Below, in pieces: positions 35,471 to 47,695 of a stretch of 64,000 nt of DNA. Below the pieces are notes generated by a model. That model made no database searches. It worked only from the letters and a program-made list of their open reading frames with translations, and had not been told where the DNA came from. This DNA comes from Piliocolobus tephrosceles (lineage: Eukaryota > Chordata > Mammalia > Primates > Cercopithecidae), in contig NC_045441.1 in assembly GCF_002776525.5 (NCBI RefSeq), positions 125,805,610 through 125,869,609 of the forward strand, written 5' to 3'. The position numbers and the translations under genes are program-made. The number at the start of each line of letters is the position of its first letter. The first letter of the stretch is position 1.

Positions 35471-38400
35471 TGTTCTTTCCCAGGAAGCAATGGATAGAGG
35501 GAGGTGTGTAAATCAGGAAGTAGGATTCTTCTTTAACACAGAAGACAGAAGAAGGGGCTTTTCATGACGAAGGTGAAGAGAGATCCCAGATTGACAGCTG
35601 TGCAATTGCCCTAGAGGAAAACCACTTCAGATTGAACTAAGCAATCTAAGTGCTGCTGTCTATAAATAAAAGATGAATTTGATAGAATCATTGAGGCACA
35701 AGAAAGACTCAGAGAAGTATAGAATCTCAAAACTTACCTGACAACATACTCAGAGCAAATATTTTGAATTATCATCCTTAATATCTTTTGATCTTCCCTA
35801 AACACGTTGTTTGAGTTTAATGATTTGGGTTTCTACCATCCTTGTCAGAACCTGAGGAACAGAGTATTTCCCTACCTCTTCACTGTTCTTTCACTCTGCA
35901 TCAGAAGTTGTCTGTGCTCATTACCTTTTGCTATGTGACATGGAATTAGAAAAATAGGAAGAAAAAAAGAAACCCACCCTGCTACCAGCTAGCTAGCTAG
36001 CTAACAAGGTGCTGGGACCAGTTTGGTACTAGCATAATTAACGTACACATTAAGAACCATCAGAAAGCTTGTACAGAAGGAATTGGCTAGTGGTATTTTC
36101 AAGCTTCTCAGCACTATGGTGATAAGAAAAAAAAAAAAAAGAGAGGGTTTTGAGTCCTTCCCAAATTGTGAATATGGGTGACTACCTGCTATAAATATAT
36201 GTAGACTGACAGCTATTCTTACGGGAAGTTATGCCAGGCTCTCAAAGGAATCCCTATTAATGCCTAGCATAGCTTCTTGGCCATCTGTCCCAAGGTTGGA
36301 GTGGAATTCCACAGCTACAGATGTGAACATCAAAGGAAAAGAACACATTTATTTGCTGTGCCCTCAAGCACTATAAACACAGTGTGGGGAGACATTTCTT
36401 CTGCATTCAAGGAGACCGACTCACCAGGCTGATTTTATGTCCTCATCTGTTCTTCTTCTGACAGGCGCTCCGGAATTGCTTATAGAGTTTTCACAAAGAA
36501 TTATTCATGCTTTTTACTATTTTCACATAACCCAAGACTTGGTTATTGAATTTTTTTTCTAACCATATTTCTTACAACCCAATAGTTATTTTTCAATATG
36601 TGAGGGTGGTTGCCCCTCCTTAGAGACAAAAGTCACATTTGGATCTCTTGTTTTTCTTGATGTAAAATCTAGCCTTGGTGGTCATTGGTTTTCTTCTTTG
36701 TGCATTCTTACTTTATCTTTTCATATCAACAGTATTTTTATCACCTTCATATCCTATTTACAGCATCAAAGGGGGAAATATGATCTACTCACACATCTTT
36801 CTGTCAAATGAGACTATCTACTTTTGATGTGGAAAGTCAAGAGGTAGTCACTAAAGTAATATGGCCATCTCTAAAACCTTTGTCATAGAACTGGAAATCT
36901 AAGCCTCAAAGAAAATTCACTTGATTCTTAGAGATCAAGATTGTCAAATGATGAGTATCTTCATCTCTGCATCACCTCTATTCCAGGCAGGGGATAATTA
37001 TACAAAGGTATTACATATTTCTATGTAAAGTAAAGCAAAAGACAAAAGTATATAAGTAAGCCTTTGTTTAGGTAGGTGCAGATTCTCCTGTTCAAAAACG
37101 TTCCAGCATTGTTTTTTATTTGTGGGCTTGCCACATACTGCAAGTTTACATGGCAGCATTCTGACCATTGCCGTTCCTGTGCACCTGCCACAGGATTCTA
37201 GCAGATTTAAGAAGATGGAACCTAAGCTTCTCTCTTAAGTATGACTGATAGACTTGTTATGAGAAAACAGCGGGTGCAAGGCTTGCATTGGTTGCTCTTT
37301 ATTTCTACAAATCCAGATGCTGCAATTTGTTAACTGCTTAATTGTAAAAAAAAAAAAAAATGCAGAATTTCCTGTGTTTGCTCCGCTTTCCCACCATTCA
37401 TCGTTCTCTTCTGAAGCAGTCCTCTTTTCCCAAATTTCTCCTCACTCCTTCACATGAACTTTAATTGCAGGTATCTTCACCAAATAAATTCCCTTATTTT
37501 GTAAAGTAACATGATATTTGAAAAAAAAATTGGGTTGGATAAAACTGAAGGAGCCTAATCTTTTGAACTTGTTCTATTTTACTTTCTGGAACTCTTGCCC
37601 TAGGGAGAAAACACCTGTCCTCTTCTCTTCACCTCACTTCTCTCTACTTGGAGGAAATCATAGGATACCCAGGAATAGTTCACCACGAGCTCGAAGATTC
37701 CTTGTGGCTCTTGGTGAGTCACAGCCTTCTTTGCTAAATCTCTGTACCTTCTGAAACGGAAACACGTGAATAACGTATCGCCAAATTCTACCAAGTTCAT
37801 CAAAATTGTCTGCAGTTTATACTAATTTTATAACTGACTGCTATGTCACCAAATAGGGAAAATTTTCAGAGTACCTAAGGAGCATAAATGTTAGAGTTTC
37901 CAGCAGAATGGTAGAGATGCTTCTCAGAACAAGACATAAACATTATTCTGACTTTAATTTTGAGAAGACTCCCCACATCAACCCATAGAGCTTCTACTCC
38001 TTGGCTAAAGATAAAACTGGGGTGAATCAGAATCTTTCATGAGATATAGATTTAGTTTTTCGACTCCCTCTTGTATCTTCTCCCCACCTCCACCACACAC
38101 TCCTGCATACCCAGTGTTTTGGAAAATGGAAAAATCTTGATTCCTTAAAAGTTAGACCTGAGTGGATAGTGGTTAAAAATGAGAAAATTGACAAAATTTC
38201 AGCAGCATTCTGATTACATAATGTCTTTGCTTCTCTGAGTTGAACAGTCAACAGAAGTTGAAGACTGAGCCATCAAACCAGTGAGGAATAAGGATGCCAT
38301 CTTTACTATTCATGTACCAAATCAGAAAGAAATTTATCTAGAAAGCTGACACTCATAAACAACTGATTTGATGTTATTTTACAGCAAAGGGACTGACTAA

Positions 38401-38870
38401 AGCCCAAGTAAACTGCAAGTAAATTTCGCAGCTCCTGCATTGTTCTTGAAGTGGTTTTCCTCCTATCTTCACGAGGAACCTAATGGGCTTTCCCCTTTTT
38501 GCTGCTCATTCAGTAAGATTTGTTCACAATAGTGCTCAGTTATGTCAGAGAGGCATGAGTTGCCAATTTTGTGAACATTTTATTTTTACTGTACTATTAG
38601 TGTGGGTTGTACTCTAGTGTTCTTCCAAGTTTCCTGAGCTTTAGAACATCAGTGATGCCATTGCAAAGCTTGATCTCCTAATCCATTGCATCTGAAACTC
38701 CCTGTTGCTTTTGTAAATCAATTATTGAACTCTTTCTCCCTCCTCTTTAGCTAAGAAAAGTGTTTCTGGAAAAAAAAAAAAAAAAAAAAAAAACTTAAAA
38801 AGGTCTCAGTTACTTATTAACTCATTCTTAAGTGCCCTTCCCTTTGGAATTCACCAGTCCACCTCCTGTC
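35471..38870. other. Unique sequence, no gene seen
   Basis: About 3.4 kb without recognisable transposons, apart from A-runs at about 36128-36143, 37346-37360 and 38770-38795. A short (CTAG)n patch lies at 35984-36003. Open frames are all under 80 codons. Confidence 0.55.
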
Positions 38871-38879
38871 TAATAGATG

Positions 38880-39152
38880 TCATTGTGTGCCCTGCTCTGC
38901 TCAGATGCTGGGTATGTGTCAGTGGACAGGAAGAACAAGGAACCCCCTTCTAGAGCTAGAAACTACGAGACAATAAAACAATAAACTTTAAGGAAAATAA
39001 TACAGTGATGACTAAGCAGGAGTGGGGTGGGATCTGGGCTATGTCAGCCTGGGTGGTTGGAAGAACATTTCGCTGAAGCCTTGAGTTGAGACTAGAAAGA
39101 GAAATTGCAGGCGTACGAACATAAGCAGGCAGATTACTGCAGAGAGAGAGGA
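38880..39152 (-). mobile_element. L2 element, antisense, part 1
   Basis: The reversed L2 3' region, for example the 'gaagaacatttcgctgaagc' stretch (39060-39079). It is split by a MER20-like element and resumes at 39378. Confidence 0.6.
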
Positions 39153-39374
39153 GTTTTTCCAGCTCAGCACTATTGACACCTGAGGCCAGATGATAATTTG
39201 TTGGAGGGGCTATACTGTGATTGCAGGATGTTTAGCAGCATTCTTAGTATATACCCAGTAGATGCTGATAGCACCTCCATTCCCCAGTCCAGTTGTTACA
39301 ACCAAATTGTCTCCAGGCCTTGATAAGTATCTCATAAGGGAGGAGGGAAATTGCTTTCAGTTGAGAACCACTGT
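39153..39374 (-). mobile_element. MER20-like hAT-Charlie element
   Basis: About 222 bp in the order 'ctcagcactattgacacc' (39163-39180), 'gcaggatgtttagcagca' (39223-39240) and 'ttgagaaccactg' (39361-39373, the reversed terminal repeat). It has no transposase. It nests inside L2, so it moved after that L2 inserted. The family name is from memory. Confidence 0.8.
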
Positions 39375-39377
39375 GGT

Positions 39378-39610
39378 AGAAGCATCAGAAACTGCAGAGG
39401 CCTTAACAGTAACAAGCCAAAGAGGTGTATGAAAAGCTAGTATATCTGGAATAAAGTGGCTTAAGGAGAAAGTAGCAGGAAAAAAGATCTGGATGTAGGG
39501 AGGAGCCAAATCACATTAAGCCTTGCAGGCTATGCTAAGGACCTAGGATTTCATTCTAGGTCCAGCTGGAAGACACTGGAGGATTAGGTAAGGTAAATCT
39601 TAATACAGTT
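39378..39610 (-). mobile_element. L2 element, antisense, part 2
   Basis: 'aagccttgcaggctatgcta' (39518-39537) and 'gatttcattctaggtccag' near 39547 continue the L2 copy after the MER20-like insertion. Confidence 0.65.
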
Positions 39611-41227
39611 TGCCTTACTTCTGGCTGCTATATGGAATGCTGCCAATGCTTCATTTTATAAACTTATTTGGATTAGTGGATTGGCTACTTGAGTTCCATT
39701 TATTTTAGTTATTTTGGTAATAATGTTTATTTTAGTTTTATGGATATGGATTTAGACTTGAGCACTCTCGAGGCTATTTCACCCAAGAGATTATATAATA
39801 AATCTGGGTAGGCTTTAAGTCATGGTGTCCTGGCCATGCAAAACTTCCATAGTTATGATTGAAAATCAATACACATTTTGTTTAATTATTACTCTAAATT
39901 AAACATAAAAATGGAAAAATAACCTGACGATAGCCATTTAACAATTACTGAATCACTATGTATTGTCAAAATAAGAAGACTCTTAATTACTGAGTTAATG
40001 CTCATACAATTGGGCTATTTGTTTCTCAGTTTCAGTTTAGTCAGCAGGACTCAAAAGATGTGGAATTTCAAAGTTATATGCCAGACTACTGAGTGGATAC
40101 TTCTCAGGAGGTGTCCTAGGATGGTGAGAGGCCTCTCAAATTCACAAGGAAGGTAGAACAGATTAAGTTAAACTGTGGATTGTGAAGAGTTGCTGTCTAT
40201 GCCCTTAGGTCCATCCTACTAGGAATGAGGAGGGAGTACCTCTTTCCATGCCAAAGCTGATTGACAGGCAGCCTTGAGATGATAGCTAGTAGCATGAAGC
40301 ATTGAGAGGGAGGGGGAGAGAGGGAGAGAGGGAGAGACAGAGAAGGAGGAGGAGAAGGAGTAGGAGGAGTGGGAGGAGGAGGAAGGGAGAGAGACAGAAA
40401 GAGAGAGAACTGGAATGTCAATACAACCTTCACTATCACCAAAGACCCAAAGACAGCATCTTAAAGAACGGATAAGTTTTCCCCCATGAATTTTCCCAAG
40501 ATACAGACTGGCGGGGGCAAGCTTACTTGGAGTTCTTTGAAACCTTGTCCATTATCATGTTTGGAGTAGTAGTGGGAATTTCAACAGGGAGAGTTCTGTG
40601 TGGAATGGATTCAGGAGAAAACAAGAGTCTAGGTTGGGGGCAGCTGCCTGATGTGAGAGACGTGAACAGTCCAACTGGATTGGCCCAGTGGAGGTGCAAT
40701 GGGAGCATCTGAAGGACCAAGACAAGTGCCTGGGAAAAGAAGGTTTAAATATTAGGAAGGCTGAGCAGAACTAGTTAGTTAATAGTTCTCCTAATCAAGA
40801 AAAGTTTATCCTCTCCTTGCTTGGCTCAATCCAAGATGGACCACAAGCCCTGATTTGCAGCAAAGGGAAAGTAAACAGGAAAAGGAAGAGTCCAGCCAGC
40901 AGTACTCCCTGAGTTGACCAGGTTCAGTCATCTGACAAAATAGAGGACCAGCCTTTCTCATTAGCAAATAGAGACTGTGCATTGCAACTAAGAATACGTT
41001 AATTCATTTATAAAGACAGTGGAAGACCAAAACACATTTCCACTTTATGACATCCCACTCATCTTGCTTGCTGAACATGTCAGTAATAATGCTCTCTGTG
41101 ACAGATTACTCTTCATTCTAGAGTGATCCCTCAGGACTGAGGGAAACACAGCACTTTTGCTAACTTGGAACATTCTGTGTTCCAGTGGTCAGGTGGGCTA
41201 TTAGGATTAAGATTTCTCTTGCATTTT
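39611..41227. other. Unique sequence, no gene seen
   Basis: Nothing recognised except the purine tract at 40303-40409. Confidence 0.5.
40303..40409. repeat. Purine-rich (GGGAGA)n / (GGA)n tract
   Basis: About 105 bases are nearly all A or G on the plus strand, with only four or so pyrimidines. There are many runs of three or more G. It is low-complexity sequence able in principle to form triplex or G-quadruplex structures. Confidence 0.95.
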
Positions 41228-41330
41228 AGAGTATTGATTGATTTATCTATTTAACACGTATATGTTGAGTGCATTATCTTTGTCAGGCACTGTTTTTAGT
41301 AGTCTTGGTTTGAGGTGTTAGTCAAATTAC
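41228..41330 (-). mobile_element. Possible L2 3' tip, antisense
   Basis: 'tatatgttgagtgcattatc' (41260-41279) and 'caggcactgtttttagtagt' (41284-41303) resemble the reversed L2 end. Confidence 0.4.
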
Positions 41331-42050
41331 ACTATGAATGGAAGCAGATTTCTGGGCTCAAGGGACCCTGGATCAAGGCCATGGGCACTCGGGAAGTACT
41401 CTAGTAAATGTGGTGCCAGGAGTTCCATGCTCGAGGTGGCCTTAGTGGAGAATTACGCTAAGCTGATGGGTACCTGGGGGTATGTCCACTTTTCACACAG
41501 CTACTCTAATCTTTGAATCTCTCTAAAAATGGAGACTTGTCTATTTCTAACTTAATCTGCAATTTTAAAAAATGAAGAGAGAAGTTTTTTGTTTGCTTAA
41601 CTTTTTTTTTTTTTTTTTTTTTAGTTATGTAAACACTACATTTCTATTGTTCTTTTCCACTGGTTTCCCCCTAGGCTACCTCCTTTCCTAGAAAAGTTAA
41701 CAATGTTTTGTTTGTGTGTTCCGTTGCTCTCCAACTTGCTCTTTAGACTGTAAACATCAAAAGGATAGATTTCTGCAATCCACCATCAATTTTGGTTCAA
41801 TAGAACAGAGTGGAGCCTGAGTTTCTGTCATTTTTCTAAGTTCCCCAGATGGTTTTTTCAGCTGTGCTTGACCACCAATGCTATAGAAAGACCAAGCTGT
41901 GAGGTGAGGTGTTTCGTATAGAACCAGTCCCAGGTCTATACCTCCAAACTCCTTATCACCACTCTCAGCTAGTAATGTGCACTCTGATAAAGATGTGAGA
42001 TAGCCATCCTGAGAGAATATATGTTCTGATAGTGCTGTAAACTTCTGGAT
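41331..42050. other. Unique sequence, no gene seen
   Basis: A T-run lies at about 41602-41623. No coding or repeat signal that I recognise. Confidence 0.5.
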
Positions 42051-42051
42051 C

Positions 42052-42277
42052 AAGGTTTTTCAACCTCAGTGCTATTGACATTCGAGACCAGATAATTCTT
42101 TCTTGGGAAAATTTAGGAGGTGGAGTGTCCTGTGCACTGCAGGATGTTTAGCAGTGTTCCTGCCCAGGGAATTCCAACAGCAACTCCTTCATCTTTAAGT
42201 TGTGACAACCAAAAATTTCTCCAGTCATTGCCAAATATTTCCTGTGGAACAAAATCACCACTGGTTGAGAACCATTG
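42052..42277 (-). mobile_element. MER20-like hAT-Charlie element
   Basis: The same family and orientation as 39153-39374: 'ctcagtgctattgacattc' (42065-42083), 'gcaggatgtttagcagtg' (42139-42156), 'tgtgacaaccaaaaatttct' (42202-42221) and 'ggttgagaaccattg' (42263-42277). Confidence 0.88.
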
Positions 42278-42409
42278 TCCCCACTTCTATCCTATTATCT
42301 TTTCCCATTAGGGAGAAGACCAAGAGAGGGACATTTGAAAAGACAGGGGTATTAGTCAAGAAATATTCTAGAGGGAAGACATAGACAGTAGCAAACATCA
42401 CAAAAATAA

Positions 42410-42822
42410 TTTGTTGAACTGAGTTCTGCAAAGAAATATGTTGAAATCCTAACCCCCATGCCTGTAGTTAAGATGAGGTCATACTGGATTAGGCTGGGCC
42501 CTAAATCCAATGACTGGTGTCCATATACGCATAGGGAAATGGAGACACAGAAATATGGAGATACAGACACACCTAGAGAGGATATTGCCAGGTGAAAGTG
42601 GAGTGGTGTAGCTGCAAGCTGAGGAATGTCAAGGATTGCTGGCGACACCAGAAGCCAGGAAAGAGCATGGATCAGATTTTCACCATGGGTGCTTCAGAGG
42701 AAGTGGAAGTGTAGCCTTGTAAATACCTTGATTTTTGAATTTTCAGCCTCTGGAACTGTGAGAAAATAGATTTCTGTTGTTGTAAGCCACTGTTATTACA
42801 GCAACCCTAGAAACCTAACAGA
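42410..42822 (+). mobile_element. MLT1-like LTR, sense
   Basis: A solo MaLR LTR of about 410 bp. Cues are 'ttgaaatcctaacccccatg' (42441-42460), 'actggtgtccatatac' (42512-42527) and 'ctggaactgtgagaaaatag' (42751-42770). No internal region or coding sequence is attached. Confidence 0.8.
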
Positions 42823-42962
42823 AGTGGTAAATGAAGCTAAAAAAAAAAAAAAAAGAAGGATGACCATGGACTGCACTAACTTTGTTTTGAACATACAATC
42901 AAACGTAGGTTTCAAGAATTTGGAAGTAGACTCTATGAGAAGAAAAACGTAAGTTATAAGAT

Positions 42963-42978
42963 AAACTGTGTTCTGTAA
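42963..42978. repeat. Left target-site duplication of PSMC1 retrocopy
   Basis: 'aaactgtgttctgtaa' (42963-42978) corresponds to 'aaaccgtgttctatga' (44611-44626), with three differences. It brackets the PSMC1-derived sequence plus tail, as L1-driven retroposition leaves behind. Confidence 0.8.
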
Positions 42979-42984
42979 GATCAT

Positions 42985-44584
42985 AATAACATGTTCTGGG
43001 TGGACGAACTTCCAGCAGCAGAAGCTCAAGTGGCCAAGGCAAGATGGTTCAAAGTCAGAGTGGTGGTCATGGTCCTGGAGGTGGAAAGAAGGATGACAAG
43101 GACAAGAAAAAGAAATACGAACCTCCTGTACCAACTAGAGTGGGGAAAAAGAAGGAGAAAACAAAGGGATCATATGCTGCCAGCAAATTGCCACTGGTGA
43201 CACCTCACACTCAGTGCTCGTTAAAATTATGGAAGTTAGAATTAAAGATTGTCTTCTCATGGAGGAAGAGTTCATTAGAAATCAGAAACAAATGAAACCA
43301 TTAGAAGAAAAGCAAGAGGAGGAAACATCAAAAGTGGATGATCTGAGAGGGACTCCGATGTCAGTAGGAAACTTGGAAGAGATCATCGATGAAAATCACG
43401 CCATTGTGTCTACATCTGTGGGCTCAGAACACTATGTCGGCATTCTTTCACTTGTAGACAAAGATCTGCTGGAACCTGGCTGCTTGGTCCTGCTCAACCA
43501 CAAGGTGCAAGCCATGATAGGGGTGCTGATAGATAACACGGATCCCCTGGTCACAGTGATGAAGGTGGAAAACGCCCCCCGGGAGACCTATGCCCATATC
43601 GGGGGGTTGGACAACCAAATTCAGGAAATTAAGGAATCTGTGGAACTTCCTCTCACCGATCTTGACTATTATAAAGAGATGGGTATAAAGCCTCCTAAGG
43701 GGGTAATTCACTATGGTCCACCTGGCACAGGTGAAACCTTGTTAGCCAAAGCAGTAGTAAACCAAACCTCAGTCAATTTCTTGAGAGTGGTTGGCTCTGA
43801 ACTCACTCAGAAGTACCTAGGTGATGGGCCCAAACTCGTATAGGAATTGTTTCGAGTTGCTGAAGAACACACACCACCCATCATGTTTATTGATGAAATT
43901 GATGCCATTGGGACAAAAAGATATGACTCAAATTCTGGTGGTGAGAGAGAAATTCAGCGAACAACATTGGAACTGTTGAACCAGTCAGATGGATTTGATT
44001 CTAGGGGAGATGTGAAAGTTATCATCGCCACAAACCATATAGAAACTTTGGATCCAGCACTTACCAGACCAGGCTGCATTGACAGGAAGATTGAGTTCCC
44101 CCTATCTGATGAAAAGACTAAGAAGAGCATCTTTCAGATTCACACAAGCAGGATGACGCTGGCCGATGATGTAACCCTGGACGACTTGATCATAGCTAGA
44201 GATGACCTCTCTGCTGCTGACATCAAGGCAATCTGTACAGAAGCTGCTCTGATGGCCTTAAGAGAACATAGAATGAAAGTGAAAAATGAAGACTTCAAAA
44301 AATCTAAAGAAGATGTTCTTTATAAGAAACAAGAAGGAATCCCTGAGGGGTTCCATCTCTAGTGAACCACAGCTGCCATCAGGAAAATGGTTGGGAGATT
44401 TGTCGAACCCTGAAAGGGATGAGGTTGGGGGAGTTGCCCAGAGGAACCCCTGTTCTCGTTGATTTTTATCAGCAAAAATTATGTGTCTTTTGGAGTACAA
44501 TTAGTGTGTAAGTGCCCATTGGGTGGCCTTTGTCTGTTGGTCACTGTGCAGCAGTCTGCTTCCCGATAAAGTGTGCTCTTTCTC
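42985..44584 (+). pseudogene. PSMC1: PSMC1 processed pseudogene (26S proteasome ATPase)
   Basis: This is an intronless retrocopy of the mRNA for PSMC1 (Rpt2/S4), one of six AAA ATPases in the base of the 26S proteasome. The ATG at 43044 starts the Gly- and Lys-rich N-terminus. About four bases are missing near 43237, which shifts the frame. The next frame runs to an in-frame TAG at 43841-43843, where an Arg codon is expected, and the reading then continues in the same frame to the normal stop at 44360-44362. The total length fits the 440-residue parent. The Walker A lysine is Glu (codon 43733-43735). The Walker B FIDEID (near 43889) is kept, but the second-region RPGR motif reads RPGC. Short 5' and 3' UTRs, a GATAAA hexamer (44565-44570) and an A-rich tail follow. 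It cannot encode a working ATPase. Confidence 0.95.
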
Positions 44585-44626
44585 AAAAACAAACAAACAA
44601 ACAAACAAACAAACCGTGTTCTATGA
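44585..44626. repeat. A-rich retrocopy tail and right TSD
   Basis: The tail has decayed into (AAAC)n (44585-44610). It is followed by the second copy of the target-site duplication (44611-44626). Confidence 0.85.
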
Positions 44627-46345
44627 ATCGCGGGTCAGAACACACTTGATTACAGATAAGTAATAATTTAGGAAGCAGAAAATACGTGCTCAGAACATAG
44701 CAATCGGAGTAGGAGTATAGCACCTATCTCTGTATGTTAAACTTTGTTAAAGTGTTTGTAAACTGTTAAATGCTCTAAAAACAAAAACAGAACAGTGTTA
44801 TGTGCTTATGCTTTCAATTCTATTTATTACAAAAAAATTTACTAGCATTTATATCTAATTAATTTACTTTGCATCAGGGAATGTTTTAGTCTTTTGTTTC
44901 TGAGTCCCAGTCAAGTTTCTTTATGGCAGAAAAAAAACTTAAAGTATCTGAATTTTGATGATGATGAGCATGTTCCACCTTTGCACTGGGAAAGAAAAAT
45001 CATTTCTAATTCAAAAGTAAAAGTTTATGATCTACTAGGGTATACATACTATTTTATTTATTTTTATAAAGTGCCCCAAACAAATTTTATTCAATAAGGC
45101 ACTTAATCCTTAAGTTAAGAAGGTAGCAAAAATGAAAGAAAGATAACATGGCATGAAATATAATTTTTTCATATTAAAACTATTTTAAATGTTTTTATTT
45201 CAATGACATATTTAAATTTATGAGCATATTGAAAAATGGAAAATATGAACAAGTCCAACTGGCTATACACAGAACATATTGAAGTGAGTGAATATTAGGT
45301 GAGGGACACATTTATTTCTAAGATTGTGAAAAGAGGTAGGAAAAATGTATTTTATAAAGCCAGAAACATTTCTACAAATTAACAAAAGCTAAATGAATTT
45401 AATTCATACTTTTGTGTTTTCAAAGCCAGAGCTGAAAAGGAAGTAATTACTTTTTAGGTGCATTTTCTGCAATTAAAATATGCTCCTACCAGGTTTCTAT
45501 TGTGAGATTTTCATACTGATTGTAACTTGGACCAGAGAGAAATGGAAGCAACTATGGTATCTAATAGAATCATATACTAGTTCAATAATGGTTTGAATCT
45601 ATTGATCGTCTTTGCACAATCAACACTGTGGCAACTTCTCCCTGAGCTCCTACAGTGACATTTTGTGGCATTGTTTCTCTTTGTTACACACTCACTATTC
45701 CTTCCACATTTTTCCATAAATACAACTACCCTTTCTACTCCTTAAAGCATGTCAGTCATGTGCATACAACCCTTTCCCTTGAATTCCTCCATCCTGATTC
45801 AGGACGTTATACTCCTTCCTCGATGTTCCCAGGGTACGACAGTGAAGAATGAAGATGCCTGGCAGAGGCCGTGAGCAGCAGTAGAAACTCACTCCATTTG
45901 TCAAGCATATGTCTTCATGTGGGATCATGTCTTACTGAGGGAAGGAATACCTCTTTCTTCCTTCAAAGAGAATATCCCTTTCATAAGCCACGTGCCTATG
46001 AGAGTGTACTTTCATTCTTTATTTCTTTTTCTTTTTTTAAATTCAATAGCCCAGGGAAAATGCTTTTTTCTTTCTAATTCACCTGAAGACATTGTATGAG
46101 CTGCACTGGCTTTACATACCCCACCTTCACCGTTTCAGGTGTTTTTGCTTCCAAATTCAACTCAGTATGCCTTGCTTTTTGCTACTACAATGATTTTTCT
46201 AAAATATGTGATACTTGATAAGCAACAGAAGTTTCAGTTTAGATTTTTGTATAAAATGACAAAGAAATACTTAAAGTGTCTAGAAAGGAAATAAGGTAAA
46301 AATAGGCACTAGGTCAGTCATTCTTAATATGTTATCACTTGGCTC
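44627..46345. other. Unique sequence, no gene seen
   Basis: AT-rich unique sequence. No open frame over 70 codons and no repeat recognised. Confidence 0.55.
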
Positions 46346-46349
46346 CTTC

Positions 46350-46465
46350 TTTCAGCATCCTCCTGCGTGCTTGTTAAAAGCACACGTTCCTAAGCAGTGC
46401 AAGACTTACTGAATGACTGGCTGTGGGAGAGGGTGGCCAGGGAATCTGCATTTGAATGAGCTCTC
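46350..46465 (+). mobile_element. MER5A-like hAT fragment
   Basis: 'gtgcttgttaaaagcacacg' (46367-46386), 'acttactgaatgactggct' (46405-46423) and 'gggaatctgcatttgaatga' (46440-46459) follow a MER5A-type MITE. Terminal repeats are not preserved. Confidence 0.6.
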
Positions 46466-47540
46466 AATGTCATTCTCTTATACAATAAAATTTGTGAATG
46501 AATGCTTTCACAGGAACTTAAATAAATTAGATTGAAATTTAGAAACAAAACAATATAGTAAGTGTCCCTACTTCAGCCTGTGTTTTATATCCAACAATGA
46601 GGTTCAGATGTGTTAGTAAACTGAGCGTGTAAGATTACCAGAAGCGCAGAATCTGAAGCAGAGGCCCTGAGGATTTTCTCGAGAAAAAAAAATTGAGGTT
46701 TCGTGTAAAGGGAAAGTGGCATGACAAGCTTGATGCAGAGAAACTATCCACTGTCAGAGGAAGGATCTGAGTAACTCTATCAATAGGGCTCTGTCCCTAT
46801 AAAGAGTAGAGTACCCTGGACAATGAAGAGAGAGAGAGAGGGCTGCAAATAAAAACCAGGAAAAGCTGTCTCTCTAATAACTCATAATTGAGACATAGAG
46901 ACTCAATAAGCACAGCTTTAGCACCCTGCTTTATCAATTGGTATCTAATTACCCAATCAAAAAGCACTCTAAATATGTCAGAGGGATTTAATATAGTTAA
47001 ATGTTTCTAAATTGTTAGAAGGTGAAGCCATAGGGAAAAGAAATGCAGGTAAATGCAAGAAGCTGCTAAAACTGCTCAGGCTAAAAAGAAAGAGAGGAAA
47101 GTGGCAGTGCCCCAAACCATAAGAGCTAAAACACCACGGCAACTGGAACTTTCACTGCAAGCACTGAGTGAGAATCCAGGAGCCTGCAGTCCCTCAGTGG
47201 CTGCTTAAATCAGTGATGATATCACAGATCCTGCCAGAGCCAGAGTAGAAAAAAATAACCTATCTCTTCCTGGCTTCTAGTCAGCTGCTAAGGCTGCCCA
47301 TTGGCAGAATTTAATCAAACCCCGTGAGCAAAAGGGTCCAGGAAAATAGTCTGGAAGCTTTCAGCCCTTGACAGAATAGAGGGTAAAATGAAAAAGGCAT
47401 ATGTGAGGCTGAGAGCCAAGAGGAACCTAACAGGTTCACCCAAGAACAGATTATAATAGGAAGTGCAGGTAAAACAATTCTACTCCATTTACCCCTTAGG
47501 CTACTACAAAGTTTGGATAGCTGGCAGTTCCTAGACATAG
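46466..47540. other. Unique sequence, no gene seen
   Basis: No recognisable repeats. An A-run and (AG)n-rich patches lie near 46683 and 46827. Confidence 0.5.
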
Positions 47541-47544
47541 GTCA

Positions 47545-47695
47545 GCTGGCTTTAAACTATGCTGCCCTTTGAATCACCTGAGATCTTTAATAAAGTGACC
47601 ATGCCTGGTTTTTACCTCCTAGATAGTCTGATTTAGTTAATAATGAGTGCATCCTGGGCATCAAGATATGCAATACTTCTGCAGGTGAATCTAAT
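47545..47695 (-). mobile_element. MER5A-like hAT fragment, antisense
   Basis: 'gctggctttaaactatgctg' (47545-47564), 'tttgaatcacctgagatctt' (47568-47587) and 'ctagatagtctgatttagtt' (47619-47638) follow the reversed MER5A order. Confidence 0.55.

Noticed and set aside
35984..36003. (CTAG)n patch
   Set aside because: Only five short units; ordinary low-complexity sequence.
43044..44362. PSMC1 as a functional gene
   Set aside because: It is intronless, with a frameshift, a premature stop, loss of the Walker A lysine, an A-rich tail and target-site duplications.
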